From positions 1 to 47,954 of the forward strand of contig NZ_QSOP01000019.1 in assembly GCF_003436275.1 (NCBI RefSeq): a DNA stretch of 47,954 nt, read 5' to 3'. Below, piece after piece: positions 38,388 to 47,374 of the stretch (position 1 is its first letter; every line of letters begins with the position of its first letter). The translations under genes were made by a program, and so were the position numbers. The notes below the pieces were generated by a model. It was not told the DNA's origin. It saw only the letters and a program-made list of their open reading frames with translations, and did not search any database. This DNA comes from Collinsella sp. TM09-10AT. Lineage in GTDB: Bacteria; Actinomycetota; Coriobacteriia; Coriobacteriales; Coriobacteriaceae.

Positions 38388-38618
38388 GTTACTCCTTACA
38401 AGCGTTTCACTAAGCTCCAGGCGCCCGGCTGTTCACGAATAAACCCGCTGCTAGCGGGTTTACCTTTCAAATTTGTACGCCGCGGTGCTTGAGCTTTCCT
38501 TGTGTGGCAAGCTCATTATAGGACGCATTAGCGCTATAATCACTCTGATAAATATGTCTCGAAGAATGTTCGAGAAAAGCCCAGCTAACGAGCCCGTGGC
38601 TTTTGACAAGGAGTATCG

Positions 38619-39821
38619 ATGCAGATTACCTCAGGCCTGCCTGAAGGCTTTAACGCTGGCGCGTACGACATGATTGTCGTCGGTGCTGGATATGCCGGTG
38701 CCGTTTGCGCCCGCCGTCTTGCCGAGACCATCGGCTATCGTGTTGCCGTTTTGGAGCGCCGTAGCCACATTGCGGGCAATGCCTATGACTGCACTGACGA
38801 GGCCGGAATCCTGATCCACGAGTACGGTCCGCATATCTATCACACCTTTAACGAGCGCGTGCACAATTTCCTGTCGCGCTTTACCAAGTGGACGGATTAT
38901 CAGCACAAGGTGCTCGCCAACATCAACGGTACCCTTATGCCCGTGCCCTTCAACCATGCGAGTCTCAAGCTCGCCTTTGGTGATGAGCGCGGCGAGGAGC
39001 TGTATCAGAAGCTCGTGGAGACCTTTGGCAAGGATGTCAAAGTGCCCATTATGGAGCTGCGTAAGAAGAACGACCCCGACTTGGCCGAGGTCGCCGATTA
39101 CGTCTACGAGAACGTCTTTTTGCATTACACCATGAAGCAGTGGGGCCAGACGCCCGACCAGATCGATCCCTCGATCACCGGCCGCGTTCCCGTCTTTGTG
39201 GGCGACGATGACCGCTATTTCCCGCAGGCTCCCTTCCAGGGTATGCCGCAGGACGGCTACACGGCGCTGTTCGAGCATATGCTCGACCACGACCTGATCG
39301 ACGTGTTCTGCGACGTGGACGCCCGCGATCTCTTTGAGATCGACGAGACCACCGTCAAGATCGGTGGCAAGGTCTACGGCGGCGAGATCGTCTATACCGG
39401 TCCGCTCGATGAGCTGTTTGGCCTTGATCTGGGCGCTCTTCCGTACCGTACGCTCGATATGAAGTTCGAGACGCTCGATATGGATCAGTTCCAGCCCGTG
39501 GGTACCGTCAACTACACCACGAGTGAGGACTACACGCGCATTACCGAGTTCAAGAACATGACTGGTCAGGTCCTGCCCGGCAAGACCACCATCATGAAGG
39601 AGTACTCCAAGGCCTATACGCCCGGCTCGGGCGAGACGCCGTATTACGCCATTCTTGAGCCCGAGAACCGTGAGCTCTATGAGCGCTATCTTGAGCGCGT
39701 CCAGAACCTGACAAACTTCCACCCGGTGGGTCGTCTGGCCGAGTATCGTTACTACGATATGGATGCCGTGACCAATTCCGCCCTCGATCTTTCGGATGAG
39801 ATTATCGCCTGCCATGCATAA
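38619..39821 (+). CDS. glf: UDP-galactopyranose mutase
   Basis: Flavoenzyme that converts UDP-galactopyranose to UDP-galactofuranose for surface polysaccharides. The 400-residue protein starts its FAD-binding fold with MIVVGAGYAGAVCARRLA and has ERRSHIAGNAYD, HEYGPHIYHT and the late HPVGRLAEYRYYDMD block with conserved arginine. AAGGAG lies before the ATG. The glycosyltransferase gene overlaps its end by 8 bases. Confidence 0.95.
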   Translation: MQITSGLPEGFNAGAYDMIVVGAGYAGAVCARRLAETIGYRVAVLERRSHIAGNAYDCTDEAGILIHEYGPHIYHTFNERVHNFLSRFTKWTDYQHKVLANINGTLMPVPFNHASLKLAFGDERGEELYQKLVETFGKDVKVPIMELRKKNDPDLAEVADYVYENVFLHYTMKQWGQTPDQIDPSITGRVPVFVGDDDRYFPQAPFQGMPQDGYTALFEHMLDHDLIDVFCDVDARDLFEIDETTVKIGGKVYGGEIVYTGPLDELFGLDLGALPYRTLDMKFETLDMDQFQPVGTVNYTTSEDYTRITEFKNMTGQVLPGKTTIMKEYSKAYTPGSGETPYYAILEPENRELYERYLERVQNLTNFHPVGRLAEYRYYDMDAVTNSALDLSDEIIACHA

Positions 39822-40845
39822 AGTCATAACATTCGGTATTCCCTCGTATAACGCCGCCAAGGACATGGACCATTGCATCACCTCCATCTTGGAGGGGAGC
39901 AATTACGCCACCGATATCGAGATTGTCGTGGTGGACGACGGCTCCAAGGACGAGACGGCCGCCAAGGCCGACGAGTGGGAGGCCCGTTATCCTGGAATCA
40001 TCCGCGCGGTGCACCAGGAGAATGGCGGCCACGGTATTGCCGTCCTTTCGGGTCTGCGCGAGGCGCAGGGCACCTACTACAAGGTTGTCGACTCGGACGA
40101 CTGGCTTGACGGCGCTGCCCTTTCGACCATGCTGTCGATTCTGCGCGGCTTTGAAGAGCGCGACCAGCGCGTTGACCTGTTTATCTCGAACTACGTGTAC
40201 GAGAAGGTTTACGAGGGTACGCATACGGCTATTGGTTACAAGTTTGCCCTGCCGCGAAAAAAGATCTTTACCTGGGACCAGATCGGCCATTTCCGTTTGG
40301 ACCAGAATCTGCTCATGCACAGCCTGTGCTATCGCACAGATGTGCTGCGCGAGTCCAACCTGCCCATGCCACCGCACACGTTCTATGTGGACAACATCTA
40401 CGCCTACGTGCCGCTGCCGCGTTGCAAGACCATGTACTACGCCGACATCGACCTCTATCGCTACTTTATCGGTCGCGAGGGCCAGAGTGTCAACGAGGCC
40501 ACGATGGTCAAGCGTCTGGACCAGCAGTTCCGTGTTACGCGTATCATGATGGAGTCGTACCACCTGTACAGCGATGTCGAGTCGTCGCGTCTGCGTTCGT
40601 ACATGATGGGCTACTTCACCATGATGATGGCGATCTGCTCGGTGCTCACCAAGCTTTCCGACGAGGATTGTGCCGATGAGCGCCTGAAGACGCTGTGGAA
40701 GGACTTGAAGGAGTACGACGAGCGCATGTATCGTCGCGCCCGCTACGGCGTGGTCGGATTCTTCACCAACCTGCATGGACGGGCCGGAGACAAAACCACA
40801 CTCGGCCTATACCGTCTTGCCTCAAAGATCTTCAAATTCAACTAG
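39814..40845 (+). CDS. Family 2 glycosyltransferase
   Basis: A 343-residue GT-A enzyme. The N-terminus has FGIPSYNAAKDM, then VVVDDGSKDE and the metal-binding DSDDW near residue 95. There is no clear membrane segment. The start at 39814 overlaps the glf stop (translational coupling), so it may use UDP-galactofuranose or add another sugar to the same galactan. The acceptor is unknown. Confidence 0.85.
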   Translation: MHKVITFGIPSYNAAKDMDHCITSILEGSNYATDIEIVVVDDGSKDETAAKADEWEARYPGIIRAVHQENGGHGIAVLSGLREAQGTYYKVVDSDDWLDGAALSTMLSILRGFEERDQRVDLFISNYVYEKVYEGTHTAIGYKFALPRKKIFTWDQIGHFRLDQNLLMHSLCYRTDVLRESNLPMPPHTFYVDNIYAYVPLPRCKTMYYADIDLYRYFIGREGQSVNEATMVKRLDQQFRVTRIMMESYHLYSDVESSRLRSYMMGYFTMMMAICSVLTKLSDEDCADERLKTLWKDLKEYDERMYRRARYGVVGFFTNLHGRAGDKTTLGLYRLASKIFKFN

Positions 40846-41022
40846 TACAGAAACGCTCGGGTAACGGGGACCCCTGGTCCTTAACTTGCTACTTCGGACA
40901 GTCCTGCGCAAGACGGAGGCGCCACTGGCGCCTCCTTTGCGTGCGGAACTCGTATCAAGTTAAGGACCAGGGGTCCTCTGCTATGTCTCGCTTTATGTCA
41001 GACAGCTGAATTTGAAGATCTT
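40825..41022. repeat. 16-base inverted repeat duplicating the end of the glycosyltransferase gene
   Basis: AAGATCTTCAAATTCA at 40825-40840 is in the last codons of the gene. Its exact reverse complement is at 41007-41022. They flank the palindrome 40868-40976. The 364-base gap to the P1 peptidase gene contains no gene. Confidence 0.65.
40868..40976. repeat. Nested palindrome with a terminator-like core
   Basis: Perfect 21-base arms (40868-40888 and 40956-40976; CCCCTGGTCCTTAACTTG and its complement) enclose an inner hairpin GGAGGCGCC-ACT-GGCGCCTCC followed by TTT near 40915-40938. The inner hairpin probably terminates the glf-glycosyltransferase transcript. Confidence 0.75.
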
Positions 41023-41119
41023 GGACGTGCGGTACACAGGGGCCTGGGCTGAAAAAGATCTGGTTGAGCAGGTTGCCCGGTGGGGCTTGGTTGTGTTTGT
41101 CGCGAGTTCCGCATGCAAA

Positions 41120-41142
41120 GAAGGCCACTTAATGTGGCCTTC
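41120..41142. terminator. Terminator-like hairpin between the glycosyltransferase and P1 peptidase genes
   Basis: GAAGGCCAC and GTGGCCTTC are perfect arms around TTAAT, with short A and T flanks. It may end the minus-strand peptidase transcript. Confidence 0.6.
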
Positions 41143-41209
41143 GTCTTGCATAGGACTGTAGAGCAGCAAACGTAATGCCCGCCCGCCTCCGACCGACGGA
41201 CGAGTGAGA

Positions 41210-42211
41210 TTACCTCGCGGCGCCGGGGATGCCGTGGGAGGTTTTGGCGTTTTTGGCTCCGTTTACGATGGCGGTTTGCAGGGCCCTTACGGCGAGCATG
41301 CCCAGCAGGTCTAGGGGAACGACGGCGCTTGCCTGGGCGCCCAGTTTGCCGCTGGCGAGGGTGTAGATGGTGTCGCCATCGTTGGTAGTGTGCGTGGGAC
41401 GGATGGCGTGTGCGTAGGCGTCTGCGGCCATCTGAGAGACCTTGGTGGCTTGTGCCTTAGTGAGTTCCACGTTGGTGACGATGCAGCTGATGGTGGTGTT
41501 GGTGCGGTCGAGCGGCATCTGCATGGATCCGGCGGCGGCAAAGGCTGCGAGTTCCATGTCGACGATCTGGTCGCTATCGGCTGCGGCGCGCATACCGGCG
41601 ACCCACTCGCCGGTGAAGGGGTCGACAACGTTGCCACAGGCATTGACTGAGACCACGGCGCCCACCTTGACGGGGCCGAGCGCCACGGCGGCGGCTCCAA
41701 GGCCGGCCTTCATGCAGGTGGCAGATCCCATGAGCTTACCTACGGTGGCGCCGGTGCCGGCGCCCACGTTGCCCTGCTCGAGCGAGGCAGGGGTGTGGTC
41801 CAGTGCCTCACGCACGGCAGCGATACCGGCCTCGATGTCGGGACGCACCGTGGGGTCGCCAAAGGCAAGGTCGAAGATGCAGCTGGAGCACACGATGGGC
41901 ACCTGTGTGGGACCGACGGGCAGGCCGATGCCGCGGCTCTCGAGCTCGCGGGCCACGCCGCTTGCGGCCTCCAGACCAAAGGCCGATCCGCCCGAAAGGC
42001 AGACGGCGTGGACCTTGTCGACGGTGTTCTCGGGACGCAGCAGGTCGGTCTCGCGCGAAGCGGGGGCGCCGCCGCGAACGTTGACACCGCCGGTGGCGCC
42101 CTCGGGCGCTACGATTACGGTGCAGCCGGTGCCGGCCTTCTCGTCGGTATAGTTGCCATAGCAAAAGCCATCGACATTGCAAACATCGATGGCTTCGAGC
42201 AGTGTGTCCAT
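41210..42211 (-). CDS. P1 family peptidase (DmpA/S58-like)
   Basis: A 333-residue Ntn-type hydrolase of the S58 family, which self-cleaves and acts as an aminopeptidase or amidase. Visible blocks are TGCTVIVAPEGATGGV, LSGGSAFGLEAASGV and GNVGAGTGATVGK, and a likely cleavage region near TNTTISCIVTNVELTK with the Thr/Ser nucleophile. The ATG at 42211 is chosen because AGGAGA lies just before it; the longer upstream frame overlaps maf antisense. Substrate unknown. Confidence 0.85.
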   Translation of the reverse strand: MDTLLEAIDVCNVDGFCYGNYTDEKAGTGCTVIVAPEGATGGVNVRGGAPASRETDLLRPENTVDKVHAVCLSGGSAFGLEAASGVARELESRGIGLPVGPTQVPIVCSSCIFDLAFGDPTVRPDIEAGIAAVREALDHTPASLEQGNVGAGTGATVGKLMGSATCMKAGLGAAAVALGPVKVGAVVSVNACGNVVDPFTGEWVAGMRAAADSDQIVDMELAAFAAAGSMQMPLDRTNTTISCIVTNVELTKAQATKVSQMAADAYAHAIRPTHTTNDGDTIYTLASGKLGAQASAVVPLDLLGMLAVRALQTAIVNGAKNAKTSHGIPGAAR

Positions 42212-42311
42212 GTTTTCTCCTATCGGTTTTCCGCCGGGCCTTATGCCCGGTCGGGATCCGTACGGTACGGCAAAATTGTAGGCGCTGGGGGATACCCAGC
42301 GCCAGATACAA

Positions 42312-42893
42312 TTACGAGAGTTTTTGAATCGCGCGTGCGACGCGAGCGATGGGCAAGCCCACCACGTTGTAGAAGTCACCCGAAATATCGTGCACAAGCA
42401 TGCGGCCGCCTGTGCCTTGGATGCCGTAGGCCCCGGCCTTGTCCATGGGTTCGCCGGAGGCAACATAGCGCTCGATCTGCTCTTCGGTAAGCTCATAGAA
42501 CGTCACGTCGGTCACATCGACAAACGACAGGCTCTCGGCGGCATGCGGAGCTGTAGCGTCGCCGGCTTTAACGATGCAGACGCCGGTTGCGACCTGGTGC
42601 GTGCGGCCCGAAAGCTCGCGGAGCATGGTGCGCGCCTCGTCCCCGTCTGCCGGCTTGCCCAAAATTTGGCCGTCAAAGGTGACAATAGTATCGGCCGCGA
42701 CGGTCAGTTCGTTGGGCTCGGCATGCTCGGCGGCAACGGCGGCGGCTTTGGCACGCGCCAAGCGCTCGACGAGTGTAAGCGGAGCTTCGCCATCAAAAGG
42801 CGTTTCGTCGATATCTGCGGGAATCACGCGAATGTCATAGCCCGCCTCGCGCATCAACTCGATGCGGCGCGGTGATTGCGAAGCCAAAATCAT
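42312..42893 (-). CDS. maf: Maf family nucleotide pyrophosphatase
   Basis: A 193-residue Maf protein that hydrolyses non-canonical or canonical NTPs. It starts ILASQSPRRIELM, has the VAADTIVTFDG motif with the catalytic Asp near residue 68, ILGKPAD, and the late GAYGIQGTGG and VVGLPI blocks. Its ATG overlaps the stop of the upstream DJ-1 gene (ATGA), so the pair is coupled. Confidence 0.94.
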   Translation of the reverse strand: MILASQSPRRIELMREAGYDIRVIPADIDETPFDGEAPLTLVERLARAKAAAVAAEHAEPNELTVAADTIVTFDGQILGKPADGDEARTMLRELSGRTHQVATGVCIVKAGDATAPHAAESLSFVDVTDVTFYELTEEQIERYVASGEPMDKAGAYGIQGTGGRMLVHDISGDFYNVVGLPIARVARAIQKLS

Positions 42894-43432
42894 AGCTGAA
42901 TGCCCTCGGCGACCTTCTCGACGGCCTTGTCGCCGGCGAGCGTGCGCAGCAGCTCAAGCGCAAAGGGGAGCGACTGGGCCATGCCGCTGGCGGTGATGAT
43001 GTTGCCGTCTTGCGTAACCTTCTCGCCGGTATAGGCGCCTTCGGGGAAGCTTTTCTCAAAGCCAGGGAAGCACGTGGCGTGGCGCCCCTCGAGTAGGTCG
43101 AGCTCGCCCAGGATAAACGGGGCGGCGCAGATGGCGGCAACGTGCTTGGTCGCGGCGAACTCGCAGACCACGTCGCAGACGCGCTGATCGGCACGCAGGT
43201 TGGTGGCACCGGGCAAGCCGCCGGGCAGCACGACGCAGTCGTACTCGTCAAAGTTGATCTCATCAAAGAGCGCATCGCAGGTCACGGGGATCTGCAGCGA
43301 GCTTACGACCTCACGTGTGGGCATAATCGAGACGAGCGTGGCACGCACACCGCCGCGACGCATGACATCGACCATGGTCAAGCATTCAATAGTTTCAAAG
43401 CCATCGGCGGCGAGAACGGCAACGCTGGGCAT
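42890..43432 (-). CDS. DJ-1/PfpI family protein
   Basis: A 180-residue protein of the DJ-1/ThiJ/YajL group. The nucleophile elbow is VAAICAAPFIL near residue 100 with the conserved Cys, and the acidic partner is in ADGFETIE near residue 16. LPGGLPGATNL and ITASGMAQSLPFAL complete the pattern. Members act in stress response or as glyoxalase-like enzymes; the exact activity is not given by sequence. The start at 43432 follows AAAGGAA; an upstream in-frame ATG at 43456 is less likely. maf follows. Confidence 0.88.
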   Translation of the reverse strand: MPSVAVLAADGFETIECLTMVDVMRRGGVRATLVSIMPTREVVSSLQIPVTCDALFDEINFDEYDCVVLPGGLPGATNLRADQRVCDVVCEFAATKHVAAICAAPFILGELDLLEGRHATCFPGFEKSFPEGAYTGEKVTQDGNIITASGMAQSLPFALELLRTLAGDKAVEKVAEGIQL

Positions 43433-43538
43433 GAGGGTTCCTTTCATAGGCGGCATACAATTAGCCGTCTTATACCCCGAAGACCTCCGCTTGCCACGCT
43501 CGATTTCTCAATGATTTATCTGAGCAATGATTGAGTGA

Positions 43539-44852
43539 CTAGTTGCGCCTAAGGTGGACGACGGTCTCGCAGTGGAAGGTTTGCGGGAACAGGTCGACTG
43601 GCGTGATCTTGACGGGGGAGAAGGTGCCTTCTTCGACAAAGCGTTTGAGATCGCGCGCCAGGGTGGCCGGGTCGCAGCTCACGTAGGCGACATCGCGAGC
43701 ACTCGTGCTGGCGATAAGGTCGATCGCCTCGGGGGCGAGGCCTGCGCGCGGCGGGTCGACCACCAAGACGTCGGCATCCTGGTCGGGGAACTCGCGCACC
43801 GCGTCTCCGCCAATGACGTCGACGTTATCAAGCTTGTTGATCTCCAGGTTACGGCGCAGGTCGCGCACGGCCGGGCCGTAGGCCTCGACGGCGGCGACGA
43901 AGTCGCAGCGGCGGGCGAGCGGCAGGGTAAAGGTTCCGGCGCCGCAGTACAGGTCCACGGCAAGCTCGTCTTCTTGCGGGTCGAGCGCTTCCATGACAAG
44001 CTCGATCAAAATCTCAGCACCCTTGGTGTTGACCTGGAAAAAAGACGGGGCGGACAAGCGCATCTGACCCTCGGCGATATTCTCGGTCCATGAGCCCTCT
44101 CCGGCGAGCATTTCGACCTTGGAGACACGGCGGGCCTTCTTTTCGCCCTTGCTCATCACGCGCACGATGCTCGTGGGATGAGCGGCGTCCGCCAGCACGC
44201 GGGAGACCTGCGAGCGCGGAAAAGAGCCTGTAGGCGTCCAGAGTGCGACCTCGAGTGCCTTGGTACGGCGCGATGCACGAATGCCCACGCGTTCGAGTCC
44301 CAAGTCATGGCTGCCGCTTAGATAGTTGAGTGCGCCGACGACCGATTTGAGCGCCTTCGGGAAGCGCTTATCGAACAGCGGGCACGCATCGACGGTCACG
44401 ATTTTGCTGGGGTCGACACCGTGCATGCCAAGGCGCACGCGACCGTTGACGACGGTCGGTTCGAGCTCGATTTTATTGCGGTAGCCCCAGTCGTCCTTGG
44501 TGTGGCAGATGGGCTGTACCAACTCATCGACCTGCTCAGGAGCGAACTTGCCGATGCGCTCGAGCGTGGAGCGCAGGTTTTGCTCCTTGGCGGCGAGCTG
44601 TGCCGTGCGTGAGAGATTGCCCCACGAACAACCGCCGCAGATGCCAACGAAGGGGCAGGGGGGCTGAATGCGATCGGGGCTCGGCTCCAGAATCTCGGTC
44701 GTGCGGGCGCGCATGAACGACTTGCCGTCCTGTACGACCTCGGCCTCGACGGTGTCGCCTGCCACGGCGCCCTGCACAAAGACGGCCTTGCCGTTGTCGG
44801 CGTGCGCCAGCCCGTCGGCGCCGTAGGTCATCGATTCTATAGTGAGCTTCAT
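43539..44852 (-). CDS. RNA (uracil-5-)-methyltransferase, RlmD/RlmCD/TrmA-like
   Basis: A SAM-dependent RNA methyltransferase of 437 residues. It has an N-terminal TRAM domain (about 1-55), an iron-sulfur cysteine group CPFVGICGGC, the SAM motif LAVDLYCGAGTFTLPLA near 285, VVDPPRAG near 360, and the catalytic Cys in YVSCDPATLARD. The family methylates 23S rRNA or tRNA uridines; the target cannot be read from sequence. The ATG at 44852 matches the family N-terminus (MKLTIESMTYG). Confidence 0.9.
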   Translation of the reverse strand: MKLTIESMTYGADGLAHADNGKAVFVQGAVAGDTVEAEVVQDGKSFMRARTTEILEPSPDRIQPPCPFVGICGGCSWGNLSRTAQLAAKEQNLRSTLERIGKFAPEQVDELVQPICHTKDDWGYRNKIELEPTVVNGRVRLGMHGVDPSKIVTVDACPLFDKRFPKALKSVVGALNYLSGSHDLGLERVGIRASRRTKALEVALWTPTGSFPRSQVSRVLADAAHPTSIVRVMSKGEKKARRVSKVEMLAGEGSWTENIAEGQMRLSAPSFFQVNTKGAEILIELVMEALDPQEDELAVDLYCGAGTFTLPLARRCDFVAAVEAYGPAVRDLRRNLEINKLDNVDVIGGDAVREFPDQDADVLVVDPPRAGLAPEAIDLIASTSARDVAYVSCDPATLARDLKRFVEEGTFSPVKITPVDLFPQTFHCETVVHLRRN

Positions 44853-44900
44853 ATCCCTGCCTGTCATTCGTGTTGTTGCTCGCACCATGGTAGCAGGGAA

Positions 44901-44942
44901 AAGCGCCCCGCATCCGAGGCTTTCCTCAAATGCGGGGCGCTT
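44901..44942 (-). terminator. Terminator after ppk
   Basis: AAGCGCCCCGCAT and ATGCGGGGCGCTT are perfect arms around a 16-base loop; on the minus strand T residues follow. Confidence 0.8.
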
Positions 44943-44965
44943 CTACAAACTGCTTCTACAAACGA

Positions 44966-47374
44966 CTATTTCGTCTTGCCGGTAATGAGCGTCTTAAGAC
45001 CCAGGCCGATCAGGCCCAGGCCCATGCGCACACGACCGGGGCGATGGCGCTCGATGGCCTTGGTCTTGCCGGCGGGCTTATCGCGACGGGCGCTCGTCTC
45101 GGGTGCGGGCTTAGCTGCCTGCGGCTCGGGCTGAGGTGCAGGTGCGGGCTCGGGCTCAATGACGGTCGCCTGGACCTTCTGAACCTCGGGTGTGGCCGGC
45201 TGCGGCTTAGGAGCAGGGGCGGGCTTTGCCTCAATGACGGGCTCGGGCGCGGCCTCGGCGTTGCGGTAGGCACGCTCCAGCAGGGCTTCCTGCGAGTTGA
45301 AGGGTTTCTCACCCTCTGCGCGCTCCACGGGGACCCAGGTGCCGTCGCTCGTGAGGCTGCGGGCCTTCACGTTGTCGCGCAGCTGCATGCTCATGTACTC
45401 GTGCACCAGGGCGCGGCAGGTGGGGTCGAGCACGGGGAAGGCGATCTCCACGCGGTGCTCGGTGTTGCGTGTCATCATGTCGGCCGAGCTCAGATAGATC
45501 ATGTCCGAGTCCACGCCAAAGGCGTAAACGCGCGCATGCTCCAAAAAGCGTCCGACGATAGAACGGACATGCACGTTCTCGGTCTTGCCAGGAACGCCCG
45601 GCTTGAGGCACGAGATGCCGCGGATGATCATGTCCACGCGGACTCCTGCGCACGATGCCTCGGCGATCTTGTCGATGACCTCGCGGTCGGTGAGCGAGTT
45701 GAGTTTAAAAAACACGCGGGCGGGCTCGCCGGCGAGGGCGCGCTGGATCTCGCGGTCAAGCCCGCGCATGATGAGCGGTTTCAGTCCGACGGGCGCCACA
45801 CCCAGGAAGCGGTAATCGCCGCGCAGGTTGCCCAGCGACAGGTTGCGGAAGAACAGGTTGGCGTCCTCGCCGATGCCGGGGTGAGCGGTCATGAGCATAA
45901 AGTCGCTGTAGAGTTTGGCCGTCTTCTCGTTAAAGTTGCCGGTGCCCAGCAGCGTCAAGCGCGTTAGCGCCATGCCCTCGCGATAGGTGAGCTGGCAGAT
46001 CTTGGAGTGGCACTTAAAGCCCTCGGAGCCGTAGATGACGGTGCAGCCGGCCTCTTCCAAGCGCTCGGCCCACTCGATGTTGTTCTGCTCGTCAAAGCGC
46101 GCGCGGAGCTCCATGAGCACCGTGACCTCTTTGCCGTTCTCGGCGGCATCGATCAGCGACTCGCACAGGCGGCTCTGCTTGGCCACGCGGTAGAGCGTGA
46201 TGCGCAGTGAGATGCACTCGGGGTCGTAGGCGGCCTCGTGCACCAGATCCAGGAAGGGGTTCATGGCCTCATAGGGATAAAAGAGCAGCTTGTCGTGCTG
46301 AAGTACCTGCTCGCGGATGGAGCGGGTCATATCGATGGTGGGGTTGGGCTGCGGCTTAAACGGCGTAAAGAGCAGCTCGTTGCGCAGGTGCTCGGGAATC
46401 TTGCCCTCAATGCCAAAGACGTAGCCCAGGTCGAGCGGGATATCGCAGGTAAAGACAGAGCGGCGCGAAAGCTCGAGCGCCTTGCGGATGGTCTTGAGCG
46501 TCGCCTTCTCGAGCGACCCCGAGACCGCGAGCACCACCGGCTGCAGGCGCAAGCGTTTCTTGAGGATGCGCTTCATGTGCTGACGGTAATCCTCTTCCTC
46601 CTCGACGCCCTCGCCGTCCGGGTCGATGTCGGCGTTGCGGGTGACGCGGATGAGCGCGCGGTCGAGCGGCTTATAGGAGCCAAAGCAGCTGTCCAGGCAG
46701 GCGAGGATGACGTCCTCGAGCAAGATGTAGGAGTAGGTGCCGGTGGACGAGGGGACCTCGACCACGCGGTTCATCGAGGTGGGAATCTCGATAAGGCCCA
46801 GCAGACTCTCCTCGTCGGTGACGCCGTCCAGGCCGCAGGCCAGGTAGAGTGCGCCGTTGCGCAGGTTGGGGAAGGGGTGGCGCGGGTCAATCACCAGCGG
46901 TGAGATGACCGGCGACACGTAGGCCTGGAAGTAACGGGTTACAAAGGTGCGCTCCTCGGGCGTAAGCGAATCGATGCGGGCGCGGTGAACGCCCAGGGTG
47001 TCGAGCTTGCCCTCGATGCTCTTAAAGATGGACTCCCATCGGGTAAGGAGCCCGGGCATTTCGGCCATGACAGCATCGACCTGTTCGGAGGCGGTCATAT
47101 TGCTCTTGTTGTCGACAGGCTGTTTTTTGAGCTCTGCCAGATCGGACAGGCCGCCCACGCGCACCATGAGAAACTCATCGAGGTTAGACTCGAAAATCGA
47201 CACGAACTTTAGCCGCTCGAACAGCGGAACGGTCTCGTCGAAGGCTTCGTCAAGCACACGGTTGTCAAAGCGCAGCCAGCTGAGCTCTCGGTTCTGCGTG
47301 TACGAGAAGTCGCGCGGCGGCTTACGCAGCTTTGCAGCGGCTTGCTTTTTTTCGATTTTGCTCGGCATATGCAT
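44966..47374 (-). CDS. ppk: Polyphosphate kinase
   Basis: PPK1 makes polyphosphate from ATP. The 802-residue protein starts its family region with YTQNRELSWLRFDNRVLDEA. The phosphorylated histidine lies in CHSKICQLTYR near residue 455 and the second histidine in NVHVRSIVGRFLEH near 607. From about residue 690 there is a Pro/Ala/Glu-rich tail (PAPAPKPQPATPE, PEPAPAPQPEPQ) ending with a basic, glycine-rich segment (MGLGLIGLGLKTLITGKTK), which is not part of the usual enzyme. The start at 47374 is uncertain (47368 also possible); upstream signals are weak. Confidence 0.95.
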   Translation of the reverse strand: MHMPSKIEKKQAAAKLRKPPRDFSYTQNRELSWLRFDNRVLDEAFDETVPLFERLKFVSIFESNLDEFLMVRVGGLSDLAELKKQPVDNKSNMTASEQVDAVMAEMPGLLTRWESIFKSIEGKLDTLGVHRARIDSLTPEERTFVTRYFQAYVSPVISPLVIDPRHPFPNLRNGALYLACGLDGVTDEESLLGLIEIPTSMNRVVEVPSSTGTYSYILLEDVILACLDSCFGSYKPLDRALIRVTRNADIDPDGEGVEEEEDYRQHMKRILKKRLRLQPVVLAVSGSLEKATLKTIRKALELSRRSVFTCDIPLDLGYVFGIEGKIPEHLRNELLFTPFKPQPNPTIDMTRSIREQVLQHDKLLFYPYEAMNPFLDLVHEAAYDPECISLRITLYRVAKQSRLCESLIDAAENGKEVTVLMELRARFDEQNNIEWAERLEEAGCTVIYGSEGFKCHSKICQLTYREGMALTRLTLLGTGNFNEKTAKLYSDFMLMTAHPGIGEDANLFFRNLSLGNLRGDYRFLGVAPVGLKPLIMRGLDREIQRALAGEPARVFFKLNSLTDREVIDKIAEASCAGVRVDMIIRGISCLKPGVPGKTENVHVRSIVGRFLEHARVYAFGVDSDMIYLSSADMMTRNTEHRVEIAFPVLDPTCRALVHEYMSMQLRDNVKARSLTSDGTWVPVERAEGEKPFNSQEALLERAYRNAEAAPEPVIEAKPAPAPKPQPATPEVQKVQATVIEPEPAPAPQPEPQAAKPAPETSARRDKPAGKTKAIERHRPGRVRMGLGLIGLGLKTLITGKTK

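Noticed and set aside
42212..42496. N-terminal extension of the P1 peptidase
   Set aside because: The longer frame is antisense to the maf gene and has no start signal; the ATG at 42211 has a good ribosome-binding site.
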